Assembly: GCA_013695395.1 (NCBI GenBank)
Contig: JACDAP010000014.1
Coordinates: 1 to 14,784, forward strand
Direction of reading: 5' to 3'
DNA from: Solirubrobacterales bacterium
GTDB lineage: Bacteria; Actinomycetota; Thermoleophilia; Solirubrobacterales; Solirubrobacteraceae
Length of the DNA stretch: 14,784 nt
The position numbers and the translations under genes were made by a program. Each line of letters starts with the position of its first letter. Positions within the stretch are counted from its first letter, which is position 1. This document shows positions 13,310-14,784 of this stretch, piece by piece. The notes below the pieces were generated by a model. It worked only from the letters and a program-made list of their open reading frames with translations. It was not told where the DNA came from and made no database searches.

Positions 13310-14784
13310 TCAGGCGCGGCCGAGCTCGCGCGCCACGCGGCCCTGGTACCCGGCGCGGGCCCGGCTCACGGCGCGGTCGCCATGAGACGCCGGCCACAGG
13401 GCGATGAGGGCGCCGAGGAAGGTCAGGAGCGCCCCGAGCCAGATCCAGGTGACCATCGGCGAGACGATCAGCCGGAAGGTCGCGGGGGGCGGGGCGTCGA
13501 TGTAGCGCTTGAGGATCTCCTCGAAGTACACCCGGCGGATCTGCGCGAAGCGGGCGGGGTCCAGGCTCGCGCCGGCCTGCCGTGCGGCCTCGACGAGCAC
13601 CTTGTCGCGGTTGTCGATCTCACTGCGGATGCCGGAGAGGTCGGGCGCGACCGCGGTCCAGATGTCGCGTCGCAGGCCCGCGTCGAGCGCGACCTCGCTG
13701 GTCGCCTCCCCCTCGAAGGCCGAGCGGATCGGCGCCATCGGCGCGTTCACGGGGTAGTAGCCCTTGTTCGGGCGCAGCGTTCCGACGGGATCGCCATCCT
13801 TGGACACCGCGAGCACCGCGCCGAACTCGATCCGCTCGAGGCGCCCGTTGCGGACCACGAGCTCACCCGTCGGCTTCTCATAGGTCACCTGGTACCCGTT
13901 GACCGTGGCGCTCTGCCCGGGCGCGAGGCGCTCGTCGGTCGCGTTCTGGAAGGCGGAGGAGGCCGCCACGCCGACGAAGAGCAGGGCGATGCCGACGTGG
14001 ATCGTGTAGCCGCCGTAGCGCCGCCGGTTGCGGGCCACGAGCGAGATGAGTGCCCGGGGCACGGAGTCGTCGCTCATCGCGCGGCGGGCGCCGACGCCGC
14101 GCCACAGCTCCTGGCCGACGGTGCCGAGCACGAAGCCCGCGACAGCGAACATCGCGAGCGCGAGCGGCTTCTCATACGCGAATGGCGCGAGCACCAGGAG
14201 CGTCGTCACGCCCGCGCTGATCGGCACGAGGAAGTTCCGGCGCACGTTCTCCGCGTTCGCCTTGCGCCAGGCGATCACCGGGCCGACCCCGGAGAGGAAC
14301 ACGAGCGCGATCGTGAGCGGCACGACGAACCGGTCGAAGAGCGGCGGCCCGATCGCCCGCTTGGTGCCGGTGAGCGCCTCGGCGATCAGCGGGAAGAACG
14401 TGAGGAACAGGATCACGAACGTCAGGGCGACGAGCACGAGGTTGTTGAAGAGGAAGACGGCCTCGCGTGAGAGCAGCGAGTCGAGCCGGTGCTCGGCCTT
14501 CAGCGTCTCCCGGCGCGAGACCACGAGGTAGGCGGAGCCGAGGATCAGCGCGCCGATGAAGATCACGAACGGGATGCCGAGCGTGGAGGCGCCGAAGGCG
14601 TGGATCGAGTCGAGGATCCCGGAGCGCACGAGGAACGTGCCGAGAATCGCGAGGATCCCGGTGCCCAGGATCAGCGAGGCGTTCCACACCTTCAGCATCC
14701 CGCGGCGCTCCTGGATCATCACCGAGTGCACGAAGGCCGTGCCGGTCAGCCAGGGCAGCAGCGAGGCGTTCTCGACCGGATCCC
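13310..14784 (-). CDS. ccmF: CcmF, cytochrome c haem lyase subunit, N-terminal part outside the window
   Basis: The 490 C-terminal residues of CcmF, the integral membrane protein that takes haem from CcmE and attaches it to apocytochrome c in System I. The window edge cuts the gene within the WWD haem-handling domain: the first visible residues are DPVENASLLPWLTGTAFVHS, followed by ERRGMLKVWN. LVRSGILDSIHAFG carries one of the conserved haem-ligand histidines. Several transmembrane helices follow, then a large extracytoplasmic domain (about 13880-13500), and a last helix (TWIWLGALLTFLGALIAL) before a basic tail ending ARELGRA. Whole CcmF proteins are about 640-670 residues, so roughly a quarter is missing. 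No frameshift is seen. The CcmI-like gene lies downstream on the same strand. Confidence 0.95.
   Translation of the reverse strand, partial: DPVENASLLPWLTGTAFVHSVMIQERRGMLKVWNASLILGTGILAILGTFLVRSGILDSIHAFGASTLGIPFVIFIGALILGSAYLVVSRRETLKAEHRLDSLLSREAVFLFNNLVLVALTFVILFLTFFPLIAEALTGTKRAIGPPLFDRFVVPLTIALVFLSGVGPVIAWRKANAENVRRNFLVPISAGVTTLLVLAPFAYEKPLALAMFAVAGFVLGTVGQELWRGVGARRAMSDDSVPRALISLVARNRRRYGGYTIHVGIALLFVGVAASSAFQNATDERLAPGQSATVNGYQVTYEKPTGELVVRNGRLERIEFGAVLAVSKDGDPVGTLRPNKGYYPVNAPMAPIRSAFEGEATSEVALDAGLRRDIWTAVAPDLSGIRSEIDNRDKVLVEAARQAGASLDPARFAQIRRVYFEEILKRYIDAPPPATFRLIVSPMVTWIWLGALLTFLGALIALWPASHGDRAVSRARAGYQGRVARELGRA

Noticed and set aside
12815..14470. Plus-strand frame of 551 codons opposite ccmF and the CcmI-like gene
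   Set aside because: Arg/Glu/Asp/His-rich low-complexity shadow. The minus strand carries unmistakable CcmF and CcmI-like sequence.

Overview
The window is high-GC bacterial DNA and most likely comes from an actinobacterium of the Thermoleophilia (Solirubrobacterales/Patulibacter) type. This is inferred from four things: high GC throughout, a LexA gene preceded by an exact actinobacterial-type SOS box, LPxTG and sortase-like sequences, and a System I (Ccm) cytochrome c maturation gene, which the better-known actinobacteria lack. No database search was possible, so the lineage is an inference.

Layout, left to right. (1) Positions 1 to about 290 hold the RNase P RNA gene (rnpB) on the minus strand, with its 3' end cut off by the window edge. 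It is followed on the plus strand by a small DUF3307-type membrane protein (346-747). (2) Positions 812-1809 hold lexA and a translationally coupled zinc-ribbon protein, with an SOS box at 1853-1866. (3) A tRNA-Leu(GAG) gene (1957-2040) has a textbook hairpin terminator, then a PAS-PAS-PAS-GGDEF-EAL c-di-GMP signalling protein (2157-4604). (4) Positions 4697-10250 form a cell-envelope block. It holds an LPLTG-anchored protein with four calcium-loop-like repeats, a secreted seven-bladed PD40 propeller protein, a tiny ORF that looks like the N-terminal stump of a class E sortase, a single-pass membrane protein, and a secreted seven-bladed kelch propeller protein. (5) Positions 10294-12597 hold a LysR regulator, a divergent small GNAT-like protein and a short-chain dehydrogenase. 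(6) Positions 12650-14784 hold secG, a short CcmI-like membrane protein and the C-terminal two thirds or so of ccmF, all on the minus strand.

How the parts fit together. LexA should repress itself and the zinc-ribbon partner as one SOS-controlled unit. The envelope block looks like a set of exported surface proteins, one of which needs a sortase for wall attachment. The only sortase-like sequence in view is a fragment. The ccmF/CcmI-like pair belongs to haem delivery and cytochrome c assembly at the membrane, and secG belongs to the Sec translocon.

A recurring regulatory pattern is a TANNNT hexamer 6 to 8 bases before a start codon with no good Shine-Dalgarno sequence. It is seen at 346, 8245, 8985, 9081, 11232 and 11668 and suggests that much of this locus is transcribed as leaderless mRNA. 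No CRISPR array, insertion sequence, prophage or clearly novel multi-gene defence system is visible. The most novel-looking items are the LexA-coupled zinc-ribbon protein and the surface-protein cluster with the sortase stump. No stretch longer than 300 bases lacks a gene.
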